64,000 nucleotides of DNA. Source: Nocardia sp. (lineage in GTDB: Bacteria; Actinomycetota; Actinomycetes; Mycobacteriales; Mycobacteriaceae). Under the pieces are notes generated by a model that saw nothing but the letters and a program-made list of their open reading frames with translations, did no database searches and was not told where the DNA came from. The stretch's first letter is position 1. Each line of letters begins with the position of its first letter. The position numbers and the translations under genes were made by a program. Of the stretch, positions 48,804 through 57,955 are shown piece after piece. The DNA lies in assembly GCA_014360565.1 (NCBI GenBank), contig JACIXH010000006.1:1-64000 (forward strand). Reading direction: 5' to 3'.

Positions 48804-50948
48804 ATGAGCGCAGGGGAGCCGGACCCGGTCAAGGACTGGCTGGTCGCCACCTGGCGTGATCTGGTTGGTGAGCGGTCGCCGGAGCGTGCTGACGGGGCGT
48901 CCGGCGCAGGCAAGTTCAAGCCGTTCTCGCACCTGGTCGCCCTTGTCGCGATTCTCGCAGCTGTTGCACCGCAGATCGCGGTGCTCCTCGGCGGCAACCC
49001 GAAGCTGCTTGAGGTGGCTGCTGTAGCTCATCAGCACCGGTTCGAGGCTGCGCTCATCGCGGGCGCCGCGATCACGCTGGACACCATCCGGTTTCGGCGG
49101 CACCGATACCAGACGATCGTGGAAGCGCTGGTGCGTCAGACCACTCGCCACGAGCCCGTCCGGGTGCGGGTGGCACTTTGGCCAGGTTTCTGGGCATTGC
49201 GGACCGCGCGGGTAAAGCTGCCGACCGCGACGATCATCCGCCCCAAGGAGTTCGACGACCTCGCCTCTGCAGTGAAGAAGTCCGGGCTCATGTACCGCGG
49301 GCCTCTGCTGGCCTTGCGCGCCGCTGTCCTGGCGCTGCTCGCACGCCACTTCATCGGTATGTCGGGGCGTTCACAGGGCTGGGCCATGACGGTGCATCAC
49401 GAGGTCCACCGTGACCAGCTGATCGTGTCGCGCAAGCTGATCGAAACCGGAAAGCGCTCACCGCTGAGCACCCTGGAAAAGGTCGTGCGAGACAGCCCGT
49501 TGAAGGACCCCAAGGTCAGCGTTGTAGACCACGATGAAGATGGGGCGGAAGCTGCCTACCGCATCGACTTCGAACCCACCCTCAACACCGGCGCGGCCGC
49601 GTTCCAAAGCCGGGTCGAAGAGGCTCTGGCCAACCTCGCAGGCAAGCACGACTCAGGCCGCCACTGGGTAACCGAATGGCACGCCAACGAGGGCTATCTC
49701 CTGATGCGACTCCAGGCGCCCTTGCCCAACCGCAAGAACCACCCGCTCGAGCTGGTCGACGAGGACCTGAGGCACCTGCCCTACGCAACCGGTGCCGCCG
49801 ACCTCACGCTGTTCTGGGATGTGTCGACGAAGTCGAACAAACCGCACTGCCTCATCGTCGGCCCCACCGGCGGCGGCAAGACCTCGGTGATTCGAACGAT
49901 TCTGACCGAGGCCTCACGCCGCGGAATACCGTTCGTCGGTGTCGATCCGAAGATGATCGAACTCGACGGTTTGGAGGGCTACCCGGGCTGCGGTGCGATC
50001 GTCTACGACCCGATCCGTTCGGCCATGCTCGTGCGTGCCCTGCACTGCGAGATGATGGCGCGCAACCACTACGTGCACGTCCACAAGATCGAGCCGTCGG
50101 ACCTGCCGCTGCTGCTCGCGGTCCTCGACGAGTTCTTCATCCTGTCCGGCAAGTGGCAGCGCTTGATGAAGACCGGCGACGAGGCAACCCGGAAGATCCT
50201 CGCCGAACTCGACCCACTGGGCGCGTGGGCCGACCTCGCCGTTCTCGCTCGTTCGGCCGGTATCCGCCTTCTGCTCGGCGTGCAGCGGCCCGACGCCTCG
50301 CTGTTCGGCAACAGCTCCGGCAACGCCCGCGACAACTTCGGAACCCGAATGAGCTTGGGCAACCTGTCCCAGGACGGTGCCTTGATGATGTGGGGTGACG
50401 CTCACGTCGGCCGCGACGTCGACACCTCGATCCCCGGCCGCGGCATGGTCACAGCACCCGACGGATCACCGGTCCCCGCGCAGATGTGGTGGACCCCGAA
50501 CGTCGACCGGCACCCCAACAAATGGGACCAGCTCTCCGCCGAGGAACAGGCGCTCATCGAAGGTCTCATGCCGACCGAGGCGCCGCAGTTCGTCTGCTAC
50601 AGCCGTGAACTGCGCGAGTTCCTCGAATCCGAGCGTGCGCTGGCCAAGCGCGCCCGCGAGAACGAAGACGCACCGGAACCGTTCATCCTCGGTGGCGACG
50701 ACGACCTCGCCGACGCGATCCCGGCCTCGGCCGTCACCGCCGGCATGACCGTGCTGATCGACGACGATGACCGCGGCCTGATCCCGGTCACCGTCGAGGC
50801 CGTCGACGTCGTTCGCGATAGCGCCGGTGACGTGGTGCAGACCCGCCTCATCATCGCCACCAACGGCCGCGCCAAATTGACCGCCACCTTCGCGCCGCAC
50901 GAAGTGGTCTTCCTGCCCGAAGCAGACGAGCTTCCCGACGCAGCATGA
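48804..50948 (+). CDS. FtsK/SpoIIIE-type (TraB/TcpA-like) DNA translocase/coupling ATPase
   Basis: ATG preceded by GAGGGGAGGTGCG; N-terminal TM region; CLIVGPTGGGKTSVIRTIL; LLLAVLDEFFIL; GIRLLLGVQRPDA. Confidence 0.85.
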   Translation: MSAGEPDPVKDWLVATWRDLVGERSPERADGASGAGKFKPFSHLVALVAILAAVAPQIAVLLGGNPKLLEVAAVAHQHRFEAALIAGAAITLDTIRFRRHRYQTIVEALVRQTTRHEPVRVRVALWPGFWALRTARVKLPTATIIRPKEFDDLASAVKKSGLMYRGPLLALRAAVLALLARHFIGMSGRSQGWAMTVHHEVHRDQLIVSRKLIETGKRSPLSTLEKVVRDSPLKDPKVSVVDHDEDGAEAAYRIDFEPTLNTGAAAFQSRVEEALANLAGKHDSGRHWVTEWHANEGYLLMRLQAPLPNRKNHPLELVDEDLRHLPYATGAADLTLFWDVSTKSNKPHCLIVGPTGGGKTSVIRTILTEASRRGIPFVGVDPKMIELDGLEGYPGCGAIVYDPIRSAMLVRALHCEMMARNHYVHVHKIEPSDLPLLLAVLDEFFILSGKWQRLMKTGDEATRKILAELDPLGAWADLAVLARSAGIRLLLGVQRPDASLFGNSSGNARDNFGTRMSLGNLSQDGALMMWGDAHVGRDVDTSIPGRGMVTAPDGSPVPAQMWWTPNVDRHPNKWDQLSAEEQALIEGLMPTEAPQFVCYSRELREFLESERALAKRARENEDAPEPFILGGDDDLADAIPASAVTAGMTVLIDDDDRGLIPVTVEAVDVVRDSAGDVVQTRLIIATNGRAKLTATFAPHEVVFLPEADELPDAA

Positions 50949-50972
50949 CCAACCAGCGAAAGGACCAAACCC

Positions 50973-51131
50973 ATGTTCAATACGTGCGTTACCGCGAACA
51001 CATCCGTCGGCAGCTCGAGCGACCCCTTGCAGGGCGCCAGTCTTCTCTACTGCGCCTACGCCCCGGCTGGCCCGGCGCTCACCCTGTTCTGGACGATCAC
51101 GGCACGCTCCCCGAAGCGGGACGAGCAATGA
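50973..51131 (+). CDS. 52-aa ORF resembling the TraB segment just before Walker A
   Basis: MFNTCVTANTSVGSSSDPLQGASLLYCAYAPAGPALTLFWTITARSPKRDEQ*; cf. TraB YATGAADLTLFWDVSTKSNK; ATGA overlap with the next ORF. Confidence 0.5.
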   Translation: MFNTCVTANTSVGSSSDPLQGASLLYCAYAPAGPALTLFWTITARSPKRDEQ

Positions 51132-51745
51132 CCGCCTCCGGCACTCTCGGAGTGCCCGCGCTCTCCTGCTCAATCGGTCGACTGCCAGGGTTCGGTTCGC
51201 GGCCGTACGAACCGATCAGATCCGCGATGATGATGCGAGCGCTCTACGCCGAAGTGAAGGCGCGCGAGGAGTACCTCGCCTTCGGTGAGCAGGAGGCCCT
51301 GACACCGCTGGCTGCTGAGTTCGTCGACGCGTCCTTGTTCGCCACTTGGCGGCAGCTCGCTGCACACGAGGAACCCGCGATCGCCGCACGTATCCGAGAG
51401 CTTGACCCACTCGGCGCACTCGCTGACGTGTCGGCCGCCGGAACCACCGTTCGGATCTCGATCCACGTCGCCGCTGAGCAGCGCGCAGTGCCCAGACTGA
51501 GCGCGTCGGTTCGTCGGCTCCTGAGTATGCGCCCCAGCGGTCCCGCACCCGCTTCGCGCTCGTCTGGCGAGCAGCAGGAGGAAGCGTCGGTCGAGGGCGC
51601 TCCTGCGATAACGAACCAGCGCGCCCGCCGCACCGCCACGATGCCCATTCTGCTCAGCCGGACGATGCGCACCTTCGCGCTCGTGCAAGCCGACATCGGA
51701 CTGCGAATCGACGACTACGAAGGGCGCTGCTGTGGATCCGCGTGA
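51128..51745 (+). CDS. Degenerate TraB/FtsK-like partial paralog without Walker A
   Basis: PGFGSRPYEPIRSAMMMRALYAEVKAREEY and IRELDPLGALADVSAAGTTVRISI align with TraB PGCGAIVYDPIRSAMLVRALHCEMMARNHY and LAELDPLGAWADLAVLARSAGIRLLL. Confidence 0.75.
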   Translation: MTASGTLGVPALSCSIGRLPGFGSRPYEPIRSAMMMRALYAEVKAREEYLAFGEQEALTPLAAEFVDASLFATWRQLAAHEEPAIAARIRELDPLGALADVSAAGTTVRISIHVAAEQRAVPRLSASVRRLLSMRPSGPAPASRSSGEQQEEASVEGAPAITNQRARRTATMPILLSRTMRTFALVQADIGLRIDDYEGRCCGSA

Positions 51746-51835
51746 AGACCAGGCAGCACCACCTCGCGGCCCGCCGCCAAACCGACTTTCACGGCCACCC
51801 CTAGAACCACACCTCTCCGGAAGGACCCGATCATC

Positions 51836-52195
51836 ATGAGTCGCCGAATCTCCCAGTCCATCACCCCGACCGCGGAAGATGTCGCCGCGCTGCGTGAGCC
51901 ATTCACCAACCGGGGCGCCAACGATCCCGTCGTCGCGGCGTTCCGCAACCTGCTCAAGGACGCCGTCCCGGACTGGCTGCACAAGCTCAACGAGACTCAG
52001 GAGCTCACCGCACCGCGGCTCGAGCAGATCCAGCAAGCAATCGCGACGCATCGCGACCTCATCGAGAAGGTGCTGCCCGATGGACAGATTCGCGACGAGG
52101 CACTCTCCCGGCTGACTGATGCCGAGGACATCGCGCGGGAGATGGGGACGGAGCTGGCAGGTGTCAGCGTGATGGGCGGGATTAGCGCGTGATGA
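51836..52195 (+). CDS. Uncharacterised transfer-operon protein
   Basis: 118 aa; overlaps start of the ParA-like gene. Confidence 0.65.
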
Positions 52196-53559
52196 CCGAC
52201 GTCGATGTCGAGATCACCTCCGAAACGACTGCGCGCGCAAGTCGCGCAGGATTGCCCTCGGTCGAACTGCAGGCCGAAGACCGAAGCGCACTCCTGCGGA
52301 AGGTCTTCTCGCTCACACAGCAGCAAGCAGCAAGTGACGGTGGCCCAGTCGAAGTCACGATCGCGGACGCGGGCCGCCGTCGGTACGTCACCGTCTCGCC
52401 AGACGGCACTGCAGCGCCATCCGCACCGTCGGGGCCAATCCCCGTGGTCGCGAAGGATCCGGATCCGGCCCCGGATGAATCGACCGGAAGCGGGCCCGTC
52501 CCCGCCGAGCCTGTGATGGTGTCGGCGGCGTCGATACCGCCTCCTCCACGGCGCGCACCCACGAAGTCGAACGTCGGGGTAGGAACCCAGCACGCACGGC
52601 CCACCAACAGTCGCGGCCCGGCCACGGCGCTTGCCGCGCCTTCGCTGTCGGTACCCCGGACAAGCCCCGCGGTGCGCGAGCCGGCTTCGCGGGGCCTTCG
52701 CGGCCGCATGAATAACCTGCTCCCGCTCAGTCTCCCGCCCAAGGAAGGGTCGGCCGAGATGCGGCTGCGAGTGGCCGCTGACATGATCACGGCGCCCATC
52801 GCCAGCTTCGAGAAGGTAGCGGTGGTCAACCCCAAAGGCGGTGTCGGGAAGACGCCGGTCGCGGTCGGGCTCGCAAGCACCATCGCCAAGCACCGCGGCA
52901 GCGGATCCGTAGTCTGTGCCGACCTCGCCGAGATCGGCGGGAGTCTGGCTGATCGAGTCGCGGTCCCGCCATTCGAAGGCCAGGACCTCGTCGCGCTCCT
53001 CGAAGACGCGGACGCGATCGCGGCACGGCCAGCGGCCCTGTCCCGCTATATGACCCGCCAGCCAACGGGCGAGGACATCATCGCCGGCGGCGCGACATAC
53101 CCCTCCAACGGACGAGGCATCGGCTTCGACGACGCTGCGCAACTGGCCGAAGCTGTTTCGCACCATCGCGAGATCCTCATCGCCGACACCGGCAACAATC
53201 GCCTCGCCGGCGGCTGGCAGTGGGCCCTCCACAGCGCGTCGGTGGTCGTCGTCCCGGTACCGCTTCGCCGCGACGCGGCGGTGGCAGCGCACCGGATGCT
53301 TCTCGACGCAGCAGAGACCGCAGACGACGCCCTGTTTGCTCGCACCCTGGTGATCATCACCGACGGCCCTGGTGACCAACCGATGGTCGAAGAGGAAGCC
53401 GTCGAGGCGTTCGTGGGCCTCGGGATCCGAGTCCTGCGCATGCCGTACGAACCGCTCTTCGCCAACGGCGAGCGGATCGTCCCGAGTCAGCTTCGACGAG
53501 CCACGACCGACTCGCTCACGAACATCGCCTCATGGGTCATCGAACTGATCGTCCGCTGA
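52192..53559 (+). CDS. ParA/MinD-like ATPase, transfer-associated
   Basis: KVAVVNPKGGVGKTPVAVGLASTIAKH; ILIADTGNNRLAGGWQWALHSASVVVVPVPL. Confidence 0.85.
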   Translation: MTDVDVEITSETTARASRAGLPSVELQAEDRSALLRKVFSLTQQQAASDGGPVEVTIADAGRRRYVTVSPDGTAAPSAPSGPIPVVAKDPDPAPDESTGSGPVPAEPVMVSAASIPPPPRRAPTKSNVGVGTQHARPTNSRGPATALAAPSLSVPRTSPAVREPASRGLRGRMNNLLPLSLPPKEGSAEMRLRVAADMITAPIASFEKVAVVNPKGGVGKTPVAVGLASTIAKHRGSGSVVCADLAEIGGSLADRVAVPPFEGQDLVALLEDADAIAARPAALSRYMTRQPTGEDIIAGGATYPSNGRGIGFDDAAQLAEAVSHHREILIADTGNNRLAGGWQWALHSASVVVVPVPLRRDAAVAAHRMLLDAAETADDALFARTLVIITDGPGDQPMVEEEAVEAFVGLGIRVLRMPYEPLFANGERIVPSQLRRATTDSLTNIASWVIELIVR

Positions 53560-53609
53560 CACCTTTTCACTCCTCTCCGGTTACCTCCCCAACGAAAGGA
53601 TGCCGAACC

Positions 53610-54215
53610 ATGAAGACGCCGTTCACCACGAGGGCGACACGGCATCCCGCGGTCATCGAAACCCTCGGCGGATCCGCAGCCAGATCAACGCCCAATCGTC
53701 GACGCCTCTCCAAGCTCGCTCGCCCCGCCATGCTCGCCCTGGCTGGACTCCTCGTGCTCGGCGCGCTCGTCTGGGTTGCCACACACCCGACCGACCGCGG
53801 CGCCGAACCCGCGCCAGTCGCGGCGCCTCCAGCCACCGCCAGCCCCGCACCCACCAAGGCCGACCCCGCAGAGTGCGTTGCCACCAACGGCAACCAGAGC
53901 ACCGGCGCCGAAGCCGTCAAGGCATTCGAATACGCGTACTACGTGGAACGGTCGGCGGCCGCCGCACGCAAGTTCGTCACGCCGACGTCGACGGTGATGA
54001 CGGCAGAAGCGCTGCAGCCGCTGATCGATGCGCTGCCAGCTGGCACAACCCACTGCGTGCGCACCACCTCCCTCGGTGAAAGAGCGCCCGGGACAGAGGA
54101 AGTGTTCGGCCTGGTGCTCATCGAGCGCCGTCCCGGATTGCCAGCGAAGCAGTACGCCCACACCGTCACCACCAAGAAACTCGACGGGCTTTGGTTCGTC
54201 GACGTCTTCAAATAG
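53610..54215 (+). CDS. Single-TM transfer-operon protein, possible VirB8-like
   Basis: TM LARPAMLALAGLLVLGALVWVATH; C-terminal DGLWFVDVFK. Confidence 0.55.
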   Translation: MKTPFTTRATRHPAVIETLGGSAARSTPNRRRLSKLARPAMLALAGLLVLGALVWVATHPTDRGAEPAPVAAPPATASPAPTKADPAECVATNGNQSTGAEAVKAFEYAYYVERSAAAARKFVTPTSTVMTAEALQPLIDALPAGTTHCVRTTSLGERAPGTEEVFGLVLIERRPGLPAKQYAHTVTTKKLDGLWFVDVFK

Positions 54216-54247
54216 CCCCCACCTCGACAACCGATAGGGAACCTCCA

Positions 54248-54778
54248 ATGGCCCAGCCTGCCAACGCAATCAAGAAGACGAGCGCCGTGCTGGCCGCTGC
54301 CGTCGCCACGTTCACCGCGCTGTCCGGATGCGGCAGTGACCAGGATGTCCGAGCAGCCGCTGCGGTCTCCCCGTCGACCAGCGGCACCGTGATCACCGAA
54401 AACTCGACTGATCTGGGCAGCATCATCGTCGGCTGGGGAGAGCGAAACTCCGCAGATGAGATCACGACCCCCAAGCCCTCCGACGTCACGGCCAAGTGCT
54501 CAGGGCTGGGAGGCGATGAGCTGGTTGTCGATATCGCCGCACCACATGGCTGGCGGATCACCGCACGAAAGCCGAAGCAGACGTTGACGGTGGAAAACAG
54601 CGATCAGAACCTCGCTGCTGCCGAGATCGACACCGCCAACCGGTATCTGGCCGCTCTGACCTCGGTAGATTGGTCCCAGCCGGGTCAAGTCGACATCGCC
54701 GCCACCGCGCCCGCGCCGACGAGCTGGAAAGCCCCCTCGCCGCGGAGCTTCTACCTTTCCCTCCATGTCACATGCTGA
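54248..54778 (+). CDS. Putative lipoprotein, transfer-region paralog B
   Basis: LSGCGSD lipobox-like; shares QTLT-x-EN, SW and FxLHVxC pattern with 38469..39032 product. Confidence 0.7.
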   Translation: MAQPANAIKKTSAVLAAAVATFTALSGCGSDQDVRAAAAVSPSTSGTVITENSTDLGSIIVGWGERNSADEITTPKPSDVTAKCSGLGGDELVVDIAAPHGWRITARKPKQTLTVENSDQNLAAAEIDTANRYLAALTSVDWSQPGQVDIAATAPAPTSWKAPSPRSFYLSLHVTC

Positions 54779-54890
54779 GTTGCCAGATCCGGATCTTGCA
54801 GACAGCCGCAATAATGCCGCTGACCAGGATTGATAGCACGTCCCCGGCATCATCGGCGAGTCGGTGAACGGATGCAGAACGCCGACTAGA

Positions 54891-54914
54891 CCTTATCGCT
54901 AATAGGCGATAAGG
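54891..54914. promoter_or_regulatory. Operator-like palindrome
   Basis: CCTTATCGCTAATAGGCGATAAGG just upstream of 54949 gene. Confidence 0.75.
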
Positions 54915-54948
54915 TAGACGGGTCGCCACCACTCGAAAGGACCCGCGA

Positions 54949-55479
54949 ATGACGCTCATCGCCACCCTCGCTGCCGTCGCGCTCATCGGACTCGCTGTCT
55001 GGCGCTATGCCCCGCTCGTTGCTCGAGTAGTCGGTGCGGCATTGATGGCACTGTCCGCGATCGGGCTCGTCACGGGCCTCGCCCCGCTGGGTGCTCTCGT
55101 GCCGCTGATGCTGGGGCTCGTTCTGTGGCTGATCGGCCACCTGCTCACCGCGTACCGAAAGAACAGCTGGAAGTCCCGCATCGCATTCGCGTTCTTCGAC
55201 CGGACACCGCTGTACGTACTCGACCCGCTGTACCGCGCCAAGCGGCGGCGTCAGCGGGCAAAGGAGCGTGACCTGAACGCCCAGAAGCGTCGCGAGCAGC
55301 GGGATGAACGGGCCGAGCAGCGTCGTGAGCAGCGCCGTGGTCGTGCCGCTGAACGCCGTGCGATGCGCCAAGCCGACGGGGCGGCGCGGCACAACGAGCC
55401 GCTGTCCGACGACGACTTCCGGCTCTGGGAAGCCGAGCTCGACGTACCGGACCCGCGCACAGACCGTCACCAGGCCTAA
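54949..55479 (+). CDS. Small membrane protein with charged C-terminus
   Basis: Hydrophobic segments then Arg/Glu-rich region. Confidence 0.7.
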   Translation: MTLIATLAAVALIGLAVWRYAPLVARVVGAALMALSAIGLVTGLAPLGALVPLMLGLVLWLIGHLLTAYRKNSWKSRIAFAFFDRTPLYVLDPLYRAKRRRQRAKERDLNAQKRREQRDERAEQRREQRRGRAAERRAMRQADGAARHNEPLSDDDFRLWEAELDVPDPRTDRHQA

Positions 55480-55501
55480 AAGACAAACCGAAGGAGTGGC
55501 C

Positions 55502-55666
55502 ATGTTCGAAATCCAGGCAGAATTCGGCAGTTCGACGCTTGAGCAATTCAGCGCCTGCCTGCACAACAACTCGACCGTCACCGAAGTAGGGGAGGCAGAC
55601 CTCGCGCTGATCTGCGACGACTGCAACCTGCACCTCGAAACGATTCCCCGAACCGAACCCACCTGA
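55502..55666 (+). CDS. Small uncharacterised protein (54 aa)
   Basis: MFEIQAEFGSSTLEQFSACLHNNSTVTEVGEADLALICDDCNLHLETIPRTEPT*; GGAG upstream. Confidence 0.55.
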   Translation: MFEIQAEFGSSTLEQFSACLHNNSTVTEVGEADLALICDDCNLHLETIPRTEPT

Positions 55667-55778
55667 AGCCAACCGGACGTGAGTCGCCGCACGGTGGGGA
55701 CCGCGTCCCGTAGATCGCGCAGAACCTGCAGTTATGGCCCGCTCGGCCGATTTCCGCCACACCAAGAAGGATGTCGAA

Positions 55779-56528
55779 ATGACCATCACCACCGGTGATT
55801 ACGCTGCCCCCGACCACCTGGCAGATGTGTCCTCCGCGCTCCGCGCGCGGATGCACGCCCAGAGTCACTACGAGATCGAGGGTCAGCAGACCGACGACGC
55901 CGCCGCGCTCTCGGCCGCCCGTCGAGTGATCGCCCTGCTCGACACCCCGGCCCCAGCCGACGCTCCCGACTCGGCCACCCTCACCATCCGGTCGGTCGAG
56001 GCCATGGCCGCGACATACGGTCTGCTCGCCGACGACGTGGAAGGGTTGCTGTACGCCATCGACCGAGACGGCGTCGAGTGGGCCGTGGGTCCTCACCACA
56101 CCAGCAAAGGCCTGGTCGCGTGGCCTGTCTCGGGTGAGGTGGCCTGGCCGATCCCGCTGCGCGCCCTAGTTGCCGACCATGGCCCTCTCGCGCTGGACCC
56201 GAGCACGGCTGAGCAGATGGGTGGGTTCGGTGCCGCCGTGCCCGCCGCCGAGGTTGCCGCCCGGATCATGTCGCTGCTTCTGCACCACGGCATCCGCGCC
56301 ACCGCCGTCGCCGACGACGACGACGTAATCAGCGTGTGGAACCCGACCGCTGCGACCACCGACGAATGGAACCACCGAGTGATGGTGGTCCTGCGCGATA
56401 CCTACGGAGTGCTCGCCAACTTCGACAACGCCGATGGCGCGCTGGAAATCGAACTCTCCACCCTCGTCCCAACCCCGCCCTCTCAGGCCACCGCTCCTGC
56501 CGAGGTCAAGAGCGAGGCGACCCGATGA
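55779..56528 (+). CDS. Uncharacterised protein
   Basis: 249 aa; 4-bp overlap with next gene. Confidence 0.65.
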   Translation: MTITTGDYAAPDHLADVSSALRARMHAQSHYEIEGQQTDDAAALSAARRVIALLDTPAPADAPDSATLTIRSVEAMAATYGLLADDVEGLLYAIDRDGVEWAVGPHHTSKGLVAWPVSGEVAWPIPLRALVADHGPLALDPSTAEQMGGFGAAVPAAEVAARIMSLLLHHGIRATAVADDDDVISVWNPTAATTDEWNHRVMVVLRDTYGVLANFDNADGALEIELSTLVPTPPSQATAPAEVKSEATR

Positions 56529-56920
56529 GCAACACGCACCCCGCCACCGACTGCCATGCCCACCACGCGATCGTGTCCGACGTGGAGGCCGAAGTTGTCA
56601 CGCTCTGCGGCTCGATGCGGTTCTTCGACCAGATGCTCACCGTCGCGGCCGAACTCACCGCCGCGGGCAGCATCGTCCTCACACCGTTTTGCGTCGTGGC
56701 TATCAGCGACCAGGACACCATGGCCAAGGTTGCGCTCGACGAGCTGCACCGCGACAAGATCAGGCTCGCGACCTGGCGCATTGTCGTCATCACCGACCGG
56801 ACCGGCTACATCGGCGACTCGACCCGCGCCGAAATGGTTTTCGCCGAGTCGCTCGGCCTGGCCGTCGAGCTGTGCCAGGTCGAACGCGAGATCGCCGAAC
56901 CCGCACCCCAGCTCAACTGA
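56525..56920 (+). CDS. Nucleoside 2-deoxyribosyltransferase-like/SLOG-fold protein
   Basis: VVTLCGSMRFFDQMLTVAAEL...LDELHRDKIRLATWRIVVITDRTGYIGDSTRAEMVFAESLG. Confidence 0.7.
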   Translation: MSNTHPATDCHAHHAIVSDVEAEVVTLCGSMRFFDQMLTVAAELTAAGSIVLTPFCVVAISDQDTMAKVALDELHRDKIRLATWRIVVITDRTGYIGDSTRAEMVFAESLGLAVELCQVEREIAEPAPQLN

Positions 56921-56940
56921 AGAACCCGACCCCGCCACTG

Positions 56941-56975
56941 ATTCCGGCCACCCGCATACCGCAGGTGGCCGGAAT
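56941..56975. terminator. Perfect 12-bp-stem inverted repeat
   Basis: ATTCCGGCCACC ... GGTGGCCGGAAT. Confidence 0.75.
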
Positions 56976-57019
56976 TGGTTCACGCGAACGGTATCGATGT
57001 CGACCTTTGGTCAACGTGC

Positions 57020-57274
57020 CTACGGTGTCACAGAGGGCTCTTCGTCCTGCCCGTACAGAGTGTTCGCTCCGACCAGTCGCAGCAATTCGACCTCAACCCC
57101 CAACCGCTCGCGGCTGTCGCGGGCTGCCATCGCCTCGGCAATCGCCGCGCCCCCATGTCGCTCGAGCAGCTCGTGGTGCATCGCCGCAGCGATCTCACTC
57201 TCACCGCGCAGGTGCGCGGCGTGCACACGGTCGGCCAGTTCCAAAACGTCAACGTGGCCAGGGGTTTCGCTCAC
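57020..57274 (-). CDS. Small uncharacterised protein, GTG start proposed
   Basis: VSETPGHVDVLELADRVHAAHLRGESEIAAAMHHELLERHGG...; coding-like. Confidence 0.45.
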   Translation of the reverse strand: MSETPGHVDVLELADRVHAAHLRGESEIAAAMHHELLERHGGAAIAEAMAARDSRERLGVEVELLRLVGANTLYGQDEEPSVTP

Positions 57275-57426
57275 CTCGGCGATTGTGCCCCATAGGCGAC
57301 GACTGTTCCGAGAAATGACTCGGACGATTCGATCGCGGCGACGGAACGATGTTCCACGGGCCGACTGCTCAGGCTGCGCCAGGTCGAGCTGCGGCCCGAG
57401 CGAGTTTCGGGAAGGAGACTCAGCGC

Positions 57427-57455
57427 TTGACCTTATCGCCAATAGGCGATAAGGT
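57427..57455 (+). promoter_or_regulatory. Promoter overlapping a perfect operator palindrome
   Basis: TTGACC-17-TAAGGT; palindrome CCTTATCGCCAATAGGCGATAAGG at 57431-57454. Confidence 0.75.
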
Positions 57456-57487
57456 TGGGTTCAACAAACCACACACGAGGAGAACCG

Positions 57488-57862
57488 ATGACCCAGAAGA
57501 GCATCTACGCCGTCAAGGTCCAGCCCATCGTCACCGGCACGATCGGCATCGTCACCGGCCCCGCCTTCACGGTGGAGGTCGAGGCCAATGACCTGGCCCA
57601 GGCCGAGCGGCGCGCCATCCGTCGGGCGGTAGCCAATGCCGTCTCCTACAACGAGCGAAACCAGTACGCCGTCGGCAACGGCGACATCCCCGAGCGCTCC
57701 GAGAGCTCCAATGACTACCGAGCGATCGCTGCCCGGCTCACGTCGACCGATGAGGCGCCGATCCGGGCGGCAAGCACCCCGGTCGAACCAGCGGCGCCGA
57801 AGAAGGTGCTCGTCACTGTCGACATCACGGCGCTGCTTCTCACCGCGTTGAGCGAGAGCTGA
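57488..57862 (+). CDS. Uncharacterised small protein
   Basis: Follows promoter/operator and GAGGAG RBS; 124 aa. Confidence 0.7.
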   Translation: MTQKSIYAVKVQPIVTGTIGIVTGPAFTVEVEANDLAQAERRAIRRAVANAVSYNERNQYAVGNGDIPERSESSNDYRAIAARLTSTDEAPIRAASTPVEPAAPKKVLVTVDITALLLTALSES

Positions 57863-57874
57863 CCCAACACCAAG

Positions 57875-57910
57875 CGAATGGCCCCGCCAACACCACGGCG
57901 GGGCCATTCG
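57875..57910. terminator. Perfect 14-bp-stem terminator
   Basis: CGAATGGCCCCGCC ... GGCGGGGCCATTCG. Confidence 0.85.
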
Positions 57911-57955
57911 TGTTTCGAACCAGCCCACCGCTATATCCCACGGAAAGGCAGACCG

